The notes under the pieces were generated by a model. It was not told the origin of the DNA, did not search any database, and saw only the letters and a list, made by a program, of their open reading frames with translations. DNA of 64,000 nucleotides from Rasiella rasia (GTDB lineage Bacteria; Bacteroidota; Bacteroidia; Flavobacteriales; Flavobacteriaceae). Positions within the stretch are counted from its first letter, which is position 1. Each line of letters begins with the position of its first letter. Below, in pieces: positions 27,277-36,382 of this stretch. The position numbers and the translations under genes are program-made. The stretch is taken from assembly GCF_011044175.1 (NCBI RefSeq), contig NZ_CP049057.1:2681501-2745500 (forward strand). The letters are read 5' to 3'.

Positions 27277-27284
27277 TACATTTG
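27277..27284 (+). promoter_or_regulatory. Candidate -7 element upstream of the small ORF and HYR protein
   Basis: TACATTTG fits TAnnTTTG and lies 50 bases before the small ORF at 27334. No good -33 TTTG is seen at the expected distance, so activator dependence is possible. Confidence 0.4.
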
Positions 27285-27333
27285 TTTCAGAATTATAAGC
27301 AAAGCTAGGTATGCTATAAATTTTTAAAGTAAA

Positions 27334-27459
27334 ATGAAAAACAAATTGGAAAATAAAAATGAACTAGACGAGCTTCTTGAAAACAATAAGGACAAAAAAA
27401 ATGCCCTCAAGAAAATCGTAAAAAAACTAGAAGAAGATGAAAATACAAACAAAAACTAA
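27334..27459 (+). CDS. Small charged ORF, 41 aa
   Basis: The ORF encodes 41 residues dominated by Lys, Glu and Asn (for example ELDELLEN and KKIVKKLEEDEN) with no signal peptide, probably an amphipathic helix. It follows a candidate -7 box and sits 22 bases before the likely start of the T9SS protein. It overlaps an alternative upstream start (27437) of that gene. It may be a genuine small protein or a leader ORF; no family is recognised. Confidence 0.45.
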   Translation: MKNKLENKNELDELLENNKDKKNALKKIVKKLEEDENTNKN

Positions 27460-27481
27460 TAATTTAAATATGTTGAATACC

Positions 27482-29584
27482 ATGAAGACTATTTTTACAT
27501 TTTTGACCTTGATGGTCATAACAATCGCACAGGCACAATGGAGTGCTGACACCTCGGTAAATACATCGGTTGCAGATTCCCAAACAGAAGTTGTGCAAGC
27601 CAAGGGAACTTCTACAGGAGAAACGTATGTCGTTTTTTGGAAATCAGTGCCAGAACCAACAAATTACGAACTTAGGCTGCAAGTACTGGATGTAGATGGA
27701 AACAAAACTTTAGGCCCAGATGGGATGCTCGTAAGCGACCAAATACCTATGAGTACCTTTACAGTTGCGATGACAACCGTAATAGATATAAACGATAATT
27801 TATACATTGGCGTTACTGGAACTGGAAGTGGCAATCCGGCTTTTGTGTATAAACTAGACAATAACGGTCAGAGCTTATGGACCAATAATAGCGTGGGGAA
27901 TGGTTTTTTAGTAACAGTAATGCCTCTTGCTTCTGGTGAAGCAATTGTAGGAAGGCTGAGCAATAGTGGTGGAGTAATGCAGAAGTATGATGCGACTGGC
28001 ACAGCCGTATGGCCAAGCGAGCAACCTATTGGTACAGGTTCTGGCTTTAAAGCACCTGCAAACTTTTTTGAGTTGTCTGAAGGCGAGTTTGTGTTAGTGC
28101 ACCACGTTTTGATAGGAGGCGTGAATTCAAACCTCTACGCACAACGATATGGTGCAGACGGAGTGCCACAATGGGCAAGCGATACGCAATTGTCTAGTCG
28201 CATTACGCTGTACAATCGAATCTATACAGGAATTAAGGGCGATGATGCTGTGTTTATGAGTTACTTTGGAAGCAATGGAAGTCGTTTTGACGCTTTTGTA
28301 CAGCGTATTGATCTTGATGGCACATTGCCATGGGGGCTCAACGGTTCAGATTTTGCAACAGACGATTTAAATTACGAGACGAATATTGATTTAGCCATAT
28401 CAAATGACGATAGTTTTATCTATGCAAATTCTAGATATACCGACGCATCACAATCAATGACAGGAACGTATATACAAAAATTTGATGCTACCAACGGAAA
28501 CAGATTATTTTCAGATGCTGCCAAAGAGGTATTTGGCATTACTGAGGATAAAGTGCCTGCTGGAAAATTGTATTTACAAAATAATACCCCTTGGTTCGTC
28601 GTTTCTAGTGGAAACGATAATGGCGTGACACCTACCGAAATCGAGGCAGTGCATCTAGACCATAACGGGGATTTTATCTGGGCTACAGAGACAATGCCCT
28701 TGGCTACATTTGCAGCTAACAAAAGCCGAGTTCAGTATACAGAACCCATAGCTGGACAGAGTGTTGTTGTATTTATTGAAGATAAAGGCGAAGGTGAAAA
28801 AATTTATGCGCAAAACCTTGAAGACCCAAATGCATGTGCCCTTTCAATTACTTGCCCTACAACAGTGGTTGTGGTAACTGATGCTGGAATGTGTACGGCT
28901 TCGGGAATAAATCTAGGTACAGCTAGTACTAGTGGATGTAATGGAGAAGTAGTTTCTAATGATGCGCCTACTGTTTTTCCAGTTGGGGAAACTGTGGTTA
29001 CATGGACGGTAGATAATGGCACCAGTATAGAGACCTGCGTTCAATTAATTATTGTGGAAGATACTGCTGCGCCAACAATTATATGCCCTCAAGATGCTAT
29101 AGTTGAGGTTGCGACAGGTTCGCAGTACATTTTGCCAGATTATTTTGATACAGGGGCTGCCTCTGCAATAGACAATTGTACCGACCCAGTGAACATTACA
29201 TCACAAGATCCAGCGCCTGGAACTAATCTTGACGTAGGAACACATCAAATTATCTTAACGGCAGAAGATGATCATGGAAATGAATCTATTTGCAGCTTCC
29301 AGCTCACGGTAGATGAAGTTTTGGGAACCCAAACATTTGCAAACGAAAGTATTTTATTATATCCCAATCCAACCGATGGAATTGTAACCTTAGGTAATCC
29401 TTCAAACTTCAATTTACAATTAATCGAAATATACAATGTATCAGGAAGAATGATAAAAAAAATAGACATTGAAGGAATGGGCACTAGCAAGTCGTTGTTC
29501 TTGTCTGATTTGGCGAGCGGAACCTACTTTATATTGATTAAAGGTGAAGAAGGTCAATTGACAAAAAAAATCCTGAAAAATTAA
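27482..29584 (+). CDS. T9SS-secreted protein with HYR domains
   Basis: The start at 27482 gives a standard signal peptide (MKTIFTFLTLMVITIAQAQ); an earlier in-frame ATG at 27437 would add 15 polar residues and overlap the small ORF. The N-terminal 450 residues look like repeated beta-propeller strands with YxQKFDxxG-like repeats. Two HYR/Ig-like domains follow (about 453-610, with CPTTVVVV and CPQDAIVEV). The last 80 residues form a type A T9SS sorting domain with LLYPNPTDGIVTL and LASGTYFILIKG, ending KKILKN. It is predicted to be exported to the surface or medium. Function is unknown. Confidence 0.85.
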   Translation: MKTIFTFLTLMVITIAQAQWSADTSVNTSVADSQTEVVQAKGTSTGETYVVFWKSVPEPTNYELRLQVLDVDGNKTLGPDGMLVSDQIPMSTFTVAMTTVIDINDNLYIGVTGTGSGNPAFVYKLDNNGQSLWTNNSVGNGFLVTVMPLASGEAIVGRLSNSGGVMQKYDATGTAVWPSEQPIGTGSGFKAPANFFELSEGEFVLVHHVLIGGVNSNLYAQRYGADGVPQWASDTQLSSRITLYNRIYTGIKGDDAVFMSYFGSNGSRFDAFVQRIDLDGTLPWGLNGSDFATDDLNYETNIDLAISNDDSFIYANSRYTDASQSMTGTYIQKFDATNGNRLFSDAAKEVFGITEDKVPAGKLYLQNNTPWFVVSSGNDNGVTPTEIEAVHLDHNGDFIWATETMPLATFAANKSRVQYTEPIAGQSVVVFIEDKGEGEKIYAQNLEDPNACALSITCPTTVVVVTDAGMCTASGINLGTASTSGCNGEVVSNDAPTVFPVGETVVTWTVDNGTSIETCVQLIIVEDTAAPTIICPQDAIVEVATGSQYILPDYFDTGAASAIDNCTDPVNITSQDPAPGTNLDVGTHQIILTAEDDHGNESICSFQLTVDEVLGTQTFANESILLYPNPTDGIVTLGNPSNFNLQLIEIYNVSGRMIKKIDIEGMGTSKSLFLSDLASGTYFILIKGEEGQLTKKILKN

Positions 29585-29610
29585 AAAGTTAGGAGTTGAA
29601 CTTAAACATA

Positions 29611-29643
29611 AAAAAGCCAATCAAGTTAGTTGATTGGCTTTTT
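29611..29643. terminator. Bidirectional terminator
   Basis: AAAAAGCCAATCAA pairs with TTGATTGGCTTTTT around a five-base loop, giving A and T tracts on either side. It serves the convergent HYR protein and DUF4136 genes. Confidence 0.9.
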
Positions 29644-29662
29644 CTGTGTTTAGCGTTTGTCG

Positions 29663-30205
29663 TTAATTGGCCGTTACCCCAGGTGGATATTCGGCTAAAA
29701 TTTCAGAAACAATTTCTCTAATTTTTTCCTCGCGCCGATCTATATCGCTACCTGTATACAATTTAGAACTTCCTATGCCTTGCCAAACTAACTCATTAGT
29801 ATTAGCGTCTATTAGGTCAATATACAAGCTTCCTTCTGTAGAAACATTTACTGAATTACCGAATCTGTTTCCGTACCACCAAGGATTCCAACCCCAGCCG
29901 TAGCCAAAATTGTTGTTATACACATCTACATGTTCGCGCTCTTTAGTAAATATACTTACTAATAAAGCTGGTGAGTTAGACTTTGTCATGCCTTTGTTAG
30001 ATAGGTTTGCATCAATGGCGCGCAGTATTCTTTTTTTATCAAGGTCGCTTATTTGGGCCTTGTCTATACCTGGTTTGTAAAAGGCAAAACTATTGTAATT
30101 GTTGAAATTTGCTTTCTTGTCGTAATCGGTAGCCACGCGAACCGAAGTGCACGAACTAACAAATAATGCAAGCAGCACTATTGGAATAAATGTTGTGATT
30201 TTCAT
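29663..30205 (-). CDS. DUF4136 lipoprotein
   Basis: An N-terminal signal with lipobox LFVSSC makes this a lipoprotein. The rest shows DUF4136 features: an early VATDYDKKANFNNYNSFAF block, then LLVSIFTK and a Gly/Trp/Tyr-rich stretch (GYGWGWNPWW), then GSLYIDLIDANTNELVWQG with the SDIDRREEKI helix. Members are small envelope lipoproteins of unknown role. It starts 12 bases after the urocanate hydratase stop, so it is probably the last gene of that unit. Confidence 0.88.
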   Translation of the reverse strand: MKITTFIPIVLLALFVSSCTSVRVATDYDKKANFNNYNSFAFYKPGIDKAQISDLDKKRILRAIDANLSNKGMTKSNSPALLVSIFTKEREHVDVYNNNFGYGWGWNPWWYGNRFGNSVNVSTEGSLYIDLIDANTNELVWQGIGSSKLYTGSDIDRREEKIREIVSEILAEYPPGVTAN

Positions 30206-30217
30206 AGTATTAATTTT

Positions 30218-32194
30218 TTAAAATAAAGAGTCATCTACGAAATTAGGAAGGGTCACTTTAAGATTTGGAGTGCGCTCCATCTCTCTTTTAATAGCAAAAA
30301 CGGCTTCTTCATTTCGCGCCCAACTACGTCTGGCAATTCCGTTATTTACATCCCAGAATAGCATGCTTTCTAAACGTCGTTGTGCATTATTACTACCATC
30401 AAGAACCATACCGAAGCCACCATTTATAACCTCGCCCCAGCCAACACCACCACCATTATGAATGCTCACCCAGGTAGCACCTCTAAAACTGTCGCCAATT
30501 ACGTTGTGTATTGCCATATCTGCTGTAAAGCGGCTGCCATCGTAAATATTACTGGTTTCACGGTAGGGCGAATCTGTTCCAGAAACATCGTGATGGTCTC
30601 TACCAAGTATTACAATATCAATTTTTCCTTCGGAAATAGCCGTATTAAAAGCACTCGCTATTTTCATTCTCCCTTCGGCATCTGCGTATAGAATTCTAGC
30701 TTGACTCCCCACCACTAATTTATTTTCTTGTGCACCTTTAATCCAAGTGATATTATCCTGCATTTGTTGCTTGATTTCAGCTGGAGAGTTTTTCATGATT
30801 TCTTCCAAAACCTCACAGGCAATAGCATCTGTTTTTGCTAAGTCTTCAGGCTTACCAGAGGCGCACACCCATCTAAATGGTCCAAAACCATAGTCGAAAC
30901 ACATAGGTCCCATGATGTCTTGCACATACGATGGATATTTAAAATCGATACTGTTTTTGGCCATCACATCGGCGCCAGCTCTCGAAGCTTCTAACAGAAA
31001 AGCATTTCCGTAGTCGAAGAAATAGGTGCCTTTTGCGGTGTGTTTATTCACTGCTGCTGCATGTCGTTTTAGCGAACGCTGTACTTCTTGTTTAAATTGA
31101 CTTGGGTTGTTAGCCATCATTTCATTGGCAGCTTCGTAGGTCATTCCAACTGGGTAGTATCCACCAGCCCATGGATTGTGTAAGGAGGTTTGATCACTTC
31201 CTAAATCTATAGAAATGTTTGCCTCATCAAAGTGTTCCCAAACATCAACAATATTCCCGTCGTACGCAATAGAAACCGTTTCCTGGGCGGCTACGGCTTC
31301 CTTTACACGTGCAGCCAATAGACGTACATCTGCAATAACTTCATCTACCCATCCTTGGCTATGACGCGTGTGTGTTGCTTTCGGATTTACTTCGGCACAA
31401 ACTGTTACACAGCCAGCAATATTTCCAGCTTTTGGTTGTGCGCCACTCATTCCGCCAAGACCAGAAGTTACAAAGAGTCCGCCCTTGGGTGATTTTTTAA
31501 TTTTTCGGAAACCATTAAGAACGGTAATGGTAGTACCATGAACAATTCCTTGTGGACCAATATACATGTAGCTTCCTGCTGTCATTTGCCCGTATTGAGA
31601 AACACCTAATGCATTAAACTTTTCCCAATCGTCTGGTTGCGAATAGTTGGGTATCATCATTCCGTTGGTTACCACAACCCGGGGTGCATCTTTATGCGAA
31701 GGGAATAATCCTAAGGGATGGCCAGAATACATAACCAAGGTTTGTTCGTCGGTCATTTCGGCTAGGTATTGCATCACCAATCTGTACTGCGCCCAATTCT
31801 GAAATACGGCACCATTACCACCATATGTAATAAGCTCGTGCGGATGCTGTGCTACTGCATGATCTAGGTTGTTCTGTGCCATTAGCATAATGGCTTTGGC
31901 CTGTTCACTCTTACCAGGATATTCATTAATAGGACGCGCGTAAATTTTATAATCAGGACGAAACCGATACATATAAATTCTGCCATAAGTTGCTAACTCT
32001 TGTTTAAATTCGGGTAGGAGGGTAGCATGATGTTCTGGGCTAAAATATCGGAGCGCATTTTTAAGCGCGAGTTTTTCTTCTTCTGCAGAAAGAATTTTTT
32101 TTCTTTTCGGTGCGTGGTTTACATCCTTGTCGTAAGGTTTTATCTCAGGAAGCTGGCTTGGAATGCCTTGTAGTATTTCTTCTTTAAATGTCAT
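30218..32194 (-). CDS. hutU: Urocanate hydratase, long (eukaryote-like) form
   Basis: This NAD+-dependent enzyme converts urocanate to imidazolonepropionate in histidine degradation. Recognisable segments include THxGGNGAVFQNW-like TYGGNGAVFQNWA, SGHPLGLFPSH, the NAD-binding GLGGMSGAQPKAGNIAG and HNGGGVGWGEVINGGFG. At 658 residues it is about 100 longer than the usual bacterial HutU (about 556). The start at 32194 (MTFKEEIL) is used because the longer ORF would overlap the DUF5522 gene. Other hut genes are not in the window. Confidence 0.92.
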   Translation of the reverse strand: MTFKEEILQGIPSQLPEIKPYDKDVNHAPKRKKILSAEEEKLALKNALRYFSPEHHATLLPEFKQELATYGRIYMYRFRPDYKIYARPINEYPGKSEQAKAIMLMAQNNLDHAVAQHPHELITYGGNGAVFQNWAQYRLVMQYLAEMTDEQTLVMYSGHPLGLFPSHKDAPRVVVTNGMMIPNYSQPDDWEKFNALGVSQYGQMTAGSYMYIGPQGIVHGTTITVLNGFRKIKKSPKGGLFVTSGLGGMSGAQPKAGNIAGCVTVCAEVNPKATHTRHSQGWVDEVIADVRLLAARVKEAVAAQETVSIAYDGNIVDVWEHFDEANISIDLGSDQTSLHNPWAGGYYPVGMTYEAANEMMANNPSQFKQEVQRSLKRHAAAVNKHTAKGTYFFDYGNAFLLEASRAGADVMAKNSIDFKYPSYVQDIMGPMCFDYGFGPFRWVCASGKPEDLAKTDAIACEVLEEIMKNSPAEIKQQMQDNITWIKGAQENKLVVGSQARILYADAEGRMKIASAFNTAISEGKIDIVILGRDHHDVSGTDSPYRETSNIYDGSRFTADMAIHNVIGDSFRGATWVSIHNGGGVGWGEVINGGFGMVLDGSNNAQRRLESMLFWDVNNGIARRSWARNEEAVFAIKREMERTPNLKVTLPNFVDDSLF

Positions 32195-32222
32195 AAAGTA
32201 GCTGTAGTTAAAAGTCTGAATA

Positions 32223-32408
32223 TTATTCTCTTGGTTGCGTGCCAGAATTGTTTTTTTTCTTGTTGTAGCCATAGGGGCAATGGCGACAGTTGCTCTCACA
32301 GCAATATCCTCGTTTTAAATGGTATTGCGCTGTAAAACATTTATAGCCTTCTGGAGTAAGGTAGTAATCGCCTTCTTCTAGTTCTATTCTTTTCTTCGGA
32401 AATAGCAT
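32223..32408 (-). CDS. DUF5522 family small cysteine-rich protein
   Basis: A 61-residue protein with the family core YYLTPEGYKCFTAQYHLKRG followed by CCESNCRHCPYGY. The four clustered cysteines and a histidine suggest a metal or iron-sulfur site. Function is unknown. It lies 28 bases upstream of hutU on the same strand and is likely co-transcribed with it. Confidence 0.75.
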   Translation of the reverse strand: MLFPKKRIELEEGDYYLTPEGYKCFTAQYHLKRGYCCESNCRHCPYGYNKKKNNSGTQPRE

Positions 32409-32441
32409 ACTACAAAAATACCAAATTCTTATCTTGTAAAA

Positions 32442-32768
32442 ATGATAGTTGTAGTAAACCGGTTTTTACTTCGAAAGGGGTTCAATGGCATTACATTATG
32501 GCCTTTTGTGGTGCTTCGGAAAAGGGAGATGATGAATGACTGTAGGCTATTAAATCATGAACGAATTCACCTAAGACAACAAGCCGAATTGCTTGTGGTA
32601 TTTTTCTATATATGGTATGGTGCAGAGTTTCTGCTGCGATGGTTTCAGTATAAAAATAGATACGAAGCCTACCGAAACATTAGTTTTGAACGGGAAGCTT
32701 ACACAAATGAAAAAGACCTTCACTATTGTAAGCAAAGGTCTTTTTGGGGATTTTTAGAATTTGTTTAG
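32442..32768 (+). CDS. Small unknown protein with HExxH-like motif
   Basis: The 108-residue product has NHERIHLRQQAELLVVFFYIW, that is an HExxH motif followed by a hydrophobic helix, and later a Glu in SFEREAY. This order (HExxH, hydrophobic stretch, distal Glu) resembles gluzincin-type metallopeptidases such as M56/BlaR fragments, but the protein is far shorter than characterised members. It starts 33 bases from the divergent DUF5522 gene and overlaps the convergent downstream gene by four bases. Confidence 0.7.
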   Translation: MIVVVNRFLLRKGFNGITLWPFVVLRKREMMNDCRLLNHERIHLRQQAELLVVFFYIWYGAEFLLRWFQYKNRYEAYRNISFEREAYTNEKDLHYCKQRSFWGFLEFV

Positions 32769-33142
32769 TCGTGTTCTTTTGACTTTAATAATGTAAATGT
32801 CGGAGTGATTTTTTGAGGTTTCGTCCGGCGTTCAGATGCTGGAGTTGTCATGTGTACAAGAGGCTTATCGGCCGCTTTATCGGTATTTGTATCTGGAATA
32901 AATAAAGAAGTCTTTGTTGTCGCCTTCAATTCTCTTGCTCCCTCATTAATTGGTACTATTTGCAGTGTTTTGCTATTCTCTATTGAAATGTCATTGCTTT
33001 TAACCCAAGTAGAGTTTACGCTTGAAGGCTTCATTTCTTTTGTTACTGGTTCAGAACGTACCTCTTTTTGAGTTTCGTCTAACTGTTGAGAGAAACATGC
33101 TAAAGTGCAAAAACATAATAGCGTGAAAATTGCTGTTTTCAT
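32765..33142 (-). CDS. Unknown secreted protein, 125 aa
   Basis: Signal peptide (about 1-18, ending ACFSQ) followed by a Lys/Thr/Ser/Pro-rich, low-complexity mature part with no recognisable fold. It follows the 173-residue surface protein gene by 12 bases on the same strand and is probably co-transcribed. The Cys in CFCTLACFS could be a lipobox, but the following SQ is atypical. No family is recognised. Confidence 0.65.
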   Translation of the reverse strand: MKTAIFTLLCFCTLACFSQQLDETQKEVRSEPVTKEMKPSSVNSTWVKSNDISIENSKTLQIVPINEGARELKATTKTSLFIPDTNTDKAADKPLVHMTTPASERRTKPQKITPTFTLLKSKEHD

Positions 33143-33154
33143 AGTGAATGTGGT

Positions 33155-33676
33155 TTAGTGATAATACGCTACATAAGCAATTTGAATGTTGGCCAAATTA
33201 CCGCCAGAAACATTCGTGATATGAAAAGTAACACTGCCTAGGTTAGGTATAGCCATAACTCTAACGTTATTCCCGTATTGTGGTCCAATAGGCATTGGTC
33301 CAACAAAATTAAATGATACGACACTATCTGCTGTCATGTTTGGATCTAAGACCGATACTGTTGAATAAGTGCCGTTAAGACTAGTAAAAACGGGAGTAAA
33401 ATATTTGCCTATTCCTGTTATTTGCGTAGTGTTCAAGAATTGGGGGCCCCATGCTGCAGGTGCGCCTGTTCCTTGAGATAGTAAAATTTGATCTGCTAGG
33501 CCAGTTACATTTCCTGGTTTTAATTCTCCGTCAATCCTCACATTGCCGTCAACATGTAAGACCTCGGTAGGGTTTGTTGTATTAATTCCTACTTGTCCGA
33601 AAGACATAGAAGTAGCAACAAGAGCTAGTAAAATAAGTACATTTTTAATGCTGGTCTGGGTCATCTGCTTTTTCAT
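33155..33676 (-). CDS. Exported surface-type protein, 173 aa
   Basis: The signal peptide ends in MSFGQ and is followed by VGINTTNPTEVLHVDGNVRI, the opening shared by flavobacterial adhesin-like and tail-fibre-like proteins. The remaining 120 residues form a predicted beta domain (FTSLNGTYSTVSVLD, SVTFHITNVSGG). It lacks a T9SS sorting domain. It is short for this group, where the N-terminal tag is usually followed by longer beta-rich stalk regions. It lies upstream of the 125-residue secreted protein. Confidence 0.75.
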   Translation of the reverse strand: MKKQMTQTSIKNVLILLALVATSMSFGQVGINTTNPTEVLHVDGNVRIDGELKPGNVTGLADQILLSQGTGAPAAWGPQFLNTTQITGIGKYFTPVFTSLNGTYSTVSVLDPNMTADSVVSFNFVGPMPIGPQYGNNVRVMAIPNLGSVTFHITNVSGGNLANIQIAYVAYYH

Positions 33677-33983
33677 CTTTTTATAATTTAAAAAGCAGGA
33701 TAAGTATGGTAGATACGGGGAATCTATTGACTAATTTAAAGATAAGTCATAAATAAATAATAGTGCGTTAAAATTATGTTAGACCGCTGTTTTTAATGGT
33801 TTTAGCACCACTTTTTCGAAGAAGTGAAATGTTTTAGCGACGAACGGTTACCAGAAGTGTGAATTTGATTGGCACAAAAAAGGCCTACCTTGATGTTAGA
33901 TAGACCTTCTGTGCCTTGCAATGATTTATATGTTAGGTGTTTTTGCCTTAATTGTATAGAAAACTCTTATTGTCTAAAGGTTA
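33677..33983. other. Intergenic gap of 307 bases
   Basis: The gap holds the presumed promoter of the 173-residue protein on its left and, on its right, the terminator of the 739-residue protein. No ORF, tRNA or repeat copy is seen. The direct-repeat control module found before the other surface proteins is absent here. Confidence 0.7.
33873..33913 (-). terminator. Terminator of the 739-aa surface protein
   Basis: On the minus strand AAGGTCTA pairs with TAGGCCTT (one G-U pair), flanked by CACAG/TTGTG, and is followed by TTTTTT. It lies about 70 bases after the stop at 33984. Confidence 0.7.
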
Positions 33984-36203
33984 TTAATTCTGAAAGGGAG
34001 TAAGTTTCTTATTAGAATCTTTTTCATTTATAGTAGTAGCGTATTTACCTTCTGGGACAATCATTGAAGGTGCGTCTGGAAAACGTAAAGAACTATAAGC
34101 CGAACCTTCAGATGCATTTGTGCTAACATCGTCTTTTCTGTTCGCTACTATATGCCATGAAAATGCTACTGTACTCGTGCCTCCTTGTAATTCTTTAACC
34201 CGAAATCCATTAGCGGTTTTATTGGTAACAAAAACACCATTACAATCTCCCTCTAGTTGGATAAACACTTTCAAGGGATGTTGTGCATCTACTATAATAT
34301 TCTTGGAGAATATTGGATCTATAGTTATATCTGCAGTACCATTATGTAAACTACCTGTGCCGTAATCTTCAAAAAGAACCTCGGGTGCTTCAGGTGCAAA
34401 CATAATTTTCTTGTCATCGGCGTTTATGCCATCTACAATGGTAGATACAATTCCATTGCCTATAATCTTGTAATTAACATTGTTGTGTCTTGCACCTGCA
34501 TACGCATAAGACGAGTTGCTATTAGAACCGCCACTGTATAGGTAGGCACCGTAATACGTAAGAGCTGTCCCCAATGGCGTGGTAGCATTCGCTCGGCGAC
34601 CGGCAAGTAGTGCACGTGGGTCTCTTGCATCTGCATCGGTTTGAATGCCCGTATAATTGGTTGTAAATTCTGCAGCATCTAAATCTCCTAAACTTGTTAT
34701 CGGTCCTTCAGTTTGTCCATAAAAAGCAAGTTCTGGGGAGTTGCTATTTACGCCAATGTTTAATACTGTAGTAGGAGAGTACGATGTAGTACCACCGCTA
34801 ATGGCGCGAAAGGAAACGCTTTGCTGTGTAGTCGCAACATTGCTAGTTACCGATAACATTCCATTAGCATTATTTGCTCCAGATCCCCATCCTACAACTC
34901 CTGCGGTGAGATACATTCCACCAGTATAAGGAGTGAGTCCAAGCACACCATAATTTTGAACGGCATAGCCAAAAACTCCAGTTCCTGTACCCGTGTTTTG
35001 GCCTAGAACCCCGTCTCCTGTACCAGCCTCGAACCCTGCAACGGCTGCTCCTAGGTTTGAAGTGGTCTCTCCTAGGATTCCATAATCTTCTCCTGACTTA
35101 TTTACTCTTAGCCCGACATTGGAATATGGAGCGCTTCCGAGTGCTCCGTTTCCATCGGCAGAAATTCGTAATCGTTCAAGATTTTGTGTTCTTACTACAA
35201 GATCTGTTGCATCTGTGGTGCCTAAGAAATTTGAGGATGGGTTTGTGCCCGCATTTCCGTCTAGCGACCAGTCACGTCCGTTTGTTCCGCCCATCGCTAC
35301 CCACTTAGTGCTGTCCCAATAGTAGAAACCCGGAAGTACTTGTGTGCCGCCGCTACTAGCAGTTGCAGTATTATATACCATTAAACCAGTGGCAGGCGTT
35401 GTGACAGGAGATGCAGAAGTAGTTGCGGTTAAGGCAACTCTATTTATTAGAATTCCTTTGTTAATTGCTGCCATGTCTAATTGCGCACTGCTATTTGGGG
35501 CATTAGTTCCAAATCCAATATTGTCTTCTTCTCCATGTACAAATAACGAATTTGCATTGTTGTCTGTTTCTACTCTTAAGTTCATATCAACGCCGCCAGG
35601 ATTGAATGACCATTCTAAATCAGATCCACCACCCGTGTTGGCATTGGCGTTAAAGAAGGTAGAACCATTAATTACCATATCCATTTGTCTTGTTCCAGAA
35701 CGCCAAAAGCCCATGGTTTGGTCTGCGTTCCATGAATAAAATGGTCTTGCGGCAGAACCATTAGCCATGGCTTGTACTTGGTCGTCATTTGCGACGCGAA
35801 ACCGTTGTATGTTATTTGTTCTAAACGTAAGGGCTTCACCGTCTAACGTCCCAACAAAGTCATTGTTTTCATCTGTTCCAGAATTTCCTCGTAGCTTCCA
35901 ATCCATACTGTTCATTGCAACCCATTGTGTTGAGTCCCAGTAATAGTAGCCTTTACCTGTAGTGGTGTTTGTGTTATATACGAGTAGGCTTTCTGTTGCA
36001 CCACCTGTAATAGGCGCAATTGTATTTAAGTTTGCTATTGAAACTCTAGGTACTAGAATTCCTTTGTCTGTACTTTCAATATCTAGTAGTGATCCAGGGT
36101 CGGGGCTAACGGTTCCTACTCCTACTTGAGCAGTTATACTCAGGCTAGTTAATATAATTACAGTTAGCGCTTGTACCTGTAAATGGGGTAGTTTTAGTAT
36201 CAT
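33984..36203 (-). CDS. Large exported adhesin-like protein, 739 aa
   Basis: Signal peptide followed by VGVGTVSPDPGSLLDIEST. A segment with KGILVPRVSI and YYYWDSTQWVAM occurs twice (near residues 45-110 and 248-310), each time followed by a LERLRISADG/FRVAND-like stretch. Then comes a glycine-rich region with YGILGETTSN and GVFGYAVQNYGVLGL repeats typical of collagen-like or fibre-head stalks, and a C-terminal beta domain (about 625-720) with FEDYGTGSLHNGTADI. No T9SS sorting domain is seen. The architecture resembles phage tail-fibre or trimeric surface fibres. It has its own promoter region carrying the direct-repeat module. Confidence 0.78.
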   Translation of the reverse strand: MILKLPHLQVQALTVIILTSLSITAQVGVGTVSPDPGSLLDIESTDKGILVPRVSIANLNTIAPITGGATESLLVYNTNTTTGKGYYYWDSTQWVAMNSMDWKLRGNSGTDENNDFVGTLDGEALTFRTNNIQRFRVANDDQVQAMANGSAARPFYSWNADQTMGFWRSGTRQMDMVINGSTFFNANANTGGGSDLEWSFNPGGVDMNLRVETDNNANSLFVHGEEDNIGFGTNAPNSSAQLDMAAINKGILINRVALTATTSASPVTTPATGLMVYNTATASSGGTQVLPGFYYWDSTKWVAMGGTNGRDWSLDGNAGTNPSSNFLGTTDATDLVVRTQNLERLRISADGNGALGSAPYSNVGLRVNKSGEDYGILGETTSNLGAAVAGFEAGTGDGVLGQNTGTGTGVFGYAVQNYGVLGLTPYTGGMYLTAGVVGWGSGANNANGMLSVTSNVATTQQSVSFRAISGGTTSYSPTTVLNIGVNSNSPELAFYGQTEGPITSLGDLDAAEFTTNYTGIQTDADARDPRALLAGRRANATTPLGTALTYYGAYLYSGGSNSNSSYAYAGARHNNVNYKIIGNGIVSTIVDGINADDKKIMFAPEAPEVLFEDYGTGSLHNGTADITIDPIFSKNIIVDAQHPLKVFIQLEGDCNGVFVTNKTANGFRVKELQGGTSTVAFSWHIVANRKDDVSTNASEGSAYSSLRFPDAPSMIVPEGKYATTINEKDSNKKLTPFQN

Positions 36204-36229
36204 GCGTAGGGAGTTTTAGTTTGTCCCTA

Positions 36230-36293
36230 CAATATTATGCATTAATCCGATGAAATACCTAATAAATCGATGAAATACCTATAAATTTAACAT
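36230..36293 (-). promoter_or_regulatory. Direct-repeat control module and -7-like box of the 739-aa surface protein
   Basis: Two 14-base direct repeats (CCGATGAAATACCT at 36247, TCGATGAAATACCT at 36267) are 20 bases apart, followed by ATAAATTTAACAT at 36281-36293 (plus-strand view). A -7-like box (minus strand TAATATTG, 36230-36237) lies between repeats and start codon. No -33 TTTG is present; the repeats occupy that place. The module recurs at 42308-42372. A third, weaker repeat (TCGACGAAATATTT) is at 36315. Confidence 0.6.
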
Positions 36294-36330
36294 AAATGTT
36301 ATAATATTCTTAATTCGACGAAATATTTGT

Positions 36331-36363
36331 AAAAAAAATCATCGGAATACACCGATGATTTTT
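36331..36363 (-). terminator. Terminator of the choice-of-anchor B gene unit
   Basis: On the minus strand AATCATCGG pairs with CCGATGATT around a six-base loop and is followed by eight T. It lies 20 bases after the stop at 36383 and separates this unit from the promoter of the 739-residue protein. Confidence 0.85.
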
Positions 36364-36382
36364 AAATACTATGAAATTTGTG

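Noticed and set aside
32195-32299. 35-residue N-terminal extension of urocanate hydratase
   Set aside because: It would overlap the DUF5522 gene in another frame and lacks similarity to known urocanases; MTFKEEIL is the likely start.
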